The notes below the pieces were generated by a model. The model saw only the letters and a list, made by a program, of their open reading frames with translations. It did not search any database and was not told the origin of the DNA. 7,402 bases of DNA from Actinomycetes bacterium (lineage in GTDB: Bacteria > Actinomycetota > Acidimicrobiia > Acidimicrobiales > Microtrichaceae). The translations under genes were made by a program, and so were the position numbers. This document shows, piece by piece, positions 5,843 through 7,402 of the stretch (positions within the stretch are counted from its first letter, which is position 1; each line of letters opens with the position of its first letter). The stretch spans positions 1-7,402 of the forward strand of contig JAFAFZ010000127.1 of NCBI GenBank assembly GCA_023423215.1. Direction: 5' to 3'.

Positions 5843-6559
5843 ATGCACTCCTCCGACGCCCCTCGTCCGGGCAGCCCCGGCGCGGCGCTCTGGGACCCCG
5901 AGGCGATCCCGGCCGCCACGGTCGTGGTGCTGCGCGACGGTGACGACGGGCTCGAGGTGCTCCTCTTGCGCCGCGACCGCGACCTGAGCTTCGCCGGCGG
6001 CAACTGGGTGTTCCCGGGAGGACGGATCGACCCCGGCGACCACCCGTCCGACCGCACCGACCTGGAGCTCGCCGCTCGGGCCGCTGCGGTCCGCGAGGCG
6101 GCGGAGGAGGCGGGACTGGCCCTGGACCCGTCGGAGCTCTCGCGCTGGTCGCACTGGACCCCTCCCCCCGAGAGCCCGCGACGGTTCTCCACCGCGTTCT
6201 TCGTGGCGGCGCTGCAGGACGGGGCCACCCAGATCGTCATCGACGACGGCGAGATCCGCGAGTTCTGCTGGCGGCGCCCGCTCGACATGCTGGAGCGACG
6301 CGACGCCGGCGAGGTGAACCTGACCCCGCCCACGGTGATCACGCTGCACCAGCTGCTCCCCCATGCCGATGTCGCCGCCGCGTTGTCGGCCGAGCGCACG
6401 GTCGAGCACTTCGCCACACGCGTGGCCGTGCAGGGCGACACCATCGTGGCGATGTACCACGGGGACGCCGGCTACGAGTCGGGCGACCCCGATGCTGCGG
6501 GTGCTCGACACCGGCTGCTGATGTCCGGCGGCCCCTGGCGCTACGAACGGCGGCCGTGA
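5843..6559 (+). CDS. Nudix hydrolase with split Nudix box (NUDT19-like)
   Basis: A 238-residue cytosolic hydrolase expected to cleave a nucleoside diphosphate linked to another group, using divalent metal. The strand AATVVVLRDG opens the fold. The Nudix box is interrupted: FPGGRIDPGD at 57-66, then about ten extra residues, then VREAAEEAGL at 83-92 with the metal-binding E85, E88 and E89 and also R84. The canonical first Glu of GX5EX7REUXEEXGU is not at its normal place; E75 is the nearest. HWTPPPESPRRFSTAFFVA (104-122) follows. This split box with a WxTP..P.RF.T.FF segment resembles NUDT19-type CoA diphosphatases, though the substrate cannot be fixed from sequence. The C-terminal part (about 186-230: HFATRVAVQGD, YHGDAGYESGD) is a conserved-looking extension. 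It is divergent from nrdA, and its stop overlaps the next gene's GTG by four bases (GTGA), so the two are probably translated together. A role in nucleotide clean-up near nrdAB would be speculation. Confidence 0.9.
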   Translation: MHSSDAPRPGSPGAALWDPEAIPAATVVVLRDGDDGLEVLLLRRDRDLSFAGGNWVFPGGRIDPGDHPSDRTDLELAARAAAVREAAEEAGLALDPSELSRWSHWTPPPESPRRFSTAFFVAALQDGATQIVIDDGEIREFCWRRPLDMLERRDAGEVNLTPPTVITLHQLLPHADVAAALSAERTVEHFATRVAVQGDTIVAMYHGDAGYESGDPDAAGARHRLLMSGGPWRYERRP

Positions 6560-7402
6560 CCGACGCCGACCCGCCCGACCCTGCACGCGGGCCGGCACCG
6601 GTCGAACCGACGGCCCCCGACGAGACCGCGCCGGACGGAACACCGCCGGACGGAACAGCGCCCGGCGAGACGGCAGCCGACGGTCGACCCGGCCGCTGGC
6701 GACGGGCCGCCGACCGCGCCCGGACGTCACCGTGGGCGCTCGTCGCCTGGGTCACGGTCGTCACGTTGATCGCCGTGCCACTGGTGTTCTCCGCCTCGGC
6801 CCAGCTCGGCCCCGGCACCGTCGCTGTGTCGCTGCGACCGGCGGTGTCGGGAGGGACCGAGCTGTCGTTGCCGCCGTTGGGCGCGGTCGACGCACCCACC
6901 CACCGGGCCCCGGTGCGCCTCCAGGTGGAGCTGCGCGAGGTCGACGTGCTCGACACGATCACCCTCGACGGCGAGGTGCAGGACAGCGACGACGTGGTCA
7001 CGGCGATCGAACAGGAGATCCGCGGCGACCTCGGGTCCGCGCTGACGCGCCTCGCCCTGCAGCTCCTCCTCGTCGCCGCCGCCTGCGGAGCCGTCGCTGC
7101 GCTGTGCTTCCCCGGACGACGCAGCGTGCGCCGGGTCCTCGGCGCCGCCGCGTGCTCGACGGCGGTCGTCGTGGTGCTCGTCGCCCCCGCCGCCATCGGC
7201 TTCGACGAGCAGGCCTTCACGGAGTCGCCGACCTTCAACGGGCAGCTCGCGTCCGCCGAAGAGCTGCTGGCCCGCGTGGGCAGCCTCGAGACCCGGTTCG
7301 GTTCGGTCGACTCGCGGGCACGGGTCATCTCCGAGCGCCTCGCCGGCCTGTACTCGGCCACCCTCACCGACGACATCGCCCGATCCGACGGCCAGGTGAC
7401 GC
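6556..7402 (+). CDS. Multi-pass membrane protein, N-terminal part (probable membrane metallophosphoesterase), runs off the window
   Basis: An open frame of 282 codons with no stop before the window ends. The GTG at 6556 overlaps the Nudix TGA (GTGA), the only sensible start. Residues 1-45 are an acidic Pro/Ala/Thr-rich cytoplasmic-type tail containing a 15-bp DNA repeat (6631-6642 and 6646-6657, CCGGACGGAACA) that encodes PDGT twice. A basic patch GRWRRAADRAR precedes helix 1 (about 59-81, ALVAWVTVVTLIAVPLVF). An extracytoplasmic segment of about 85 residues (82-164) follows, then helix 2 (165-185), a basic loop GRRSVRRV, and helix 3 (about 194-214). The last part (225-267) is amphipathic and possibly coiled-coil (AEELLARVGSLETRFGS). 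This arrangement resembles actinobacterial membrane metallophosphoesterases, whose catalytic domain comes after such a region. No HxD or GNHE motif lies in the visible part, so the enzyme call rests on family resemblance. The reading frame is firm; the function is tentative. Confidence 0.8.
   Translation, partial: MTDADPPDPARGPAPVEPTAPDETAPDGTPPDGTAPGETAADGRPGRWRRAADRARTSPWALVAWVTVVTLIAVPLVFSASAQLGPGTVAVSLRPAVSGGTELSLPPLGAVDAPTHRAPVRLQVELREVDVLDTITLDGEVQDSDDVVTAIEQEIRGDLGSALTRLALQLLLVAAACGAVAALCFPGRRSVRRVLGAAACSTAVVVVLVAPAAIGFDEQAFTESPTFNGQLASAEELLARVGSLETRFGSVDSRARVISERLAGLYSATLTDDIARSDGQVT

Noticed and set aside
6339..7376. A 345-codon minus-strand open frame opposite the Nudix and membrane genes
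   Set aside because: Ser/Arg/Thr-rich shadow. The plus-strand frame has a coupled start, transmembrane helices and realistic composition.

Overview
This window looks like a piece of chromosome from a high-GC actinobacterium. The signs are very GC-rich third codon positions, GTG starts, a stop/start overlap, a class Ia ribonucleotide reductase of actinobacterial type, and a likely leaderless promoter of the TAnnnT-N7/8-ATG kind. An Acidimicrobiia-like lineage (Ilumatobacter/Iamia relatives) is my guess from general gene flavour; the sequence does not prove it. No phage, transposon, CRISPR array, tRNA or rRNA is visible.

Layout. (1) 19-1416, minus strand: a secreted protein of about four beta-sandwich (carboxypeptidase-regulatory/CNA-B-like) repeats with paired cysteines and no wall anchor. 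(2) 1417-1739: a gene-free gap holding two full copies and one partial copy of a 61-62 bp palindromic repeat, plus a candidate hairpin just after nrdB. (3) 1740-2828 and 2957-5503, minus strand: nrdB and nrdA, the small and large subunits of class Ia ribonucleotide reductase, transcribed nrdA then nrdB with a 128-nt gap that can form two hairpins. (4) 5504-5842: the divergent control region. It holds a candidate nrdA promoter, two NrdR-box-like sites 31 bp apart centre to centre, and a leader of about 180 nt with a 17-bp direct repeat. A candidate leaderless promoter serves the opposite strand. (5) 5843-6559, plus strand: a Nudix hydrolase with a split Nudix box. (6) 6556-7402, plus strand: the first 282 codons of a membrane protein that overlaps the Nudix stop codon and runs off the window; it resembles the N-terminal part of actinobacterial membrane metallophosphoesterases.

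How the genes work together. NrdA and NrdB form one enzyme that makes deoxyribonucleotides for DNA synthesis. All expected catalytic, radical-transfer and metal-ligand residues are present, so the pair should be active. The NrdR-like boxes suggest that nucleotide-dependent repression by NrdR controls the operon. The Nudix gene and the membrane protein form a separate, translationally coupled pair. The secreted repeat protein looks unrelated to its neighbours. Most of the window is ordinary housekeeping sequence. The parts most worth a second look are the intergenic palindromic repeats, the nrdA leader and the cysteine-paired secreted protein. I saw no convincing evidence of a wholly new biological system.
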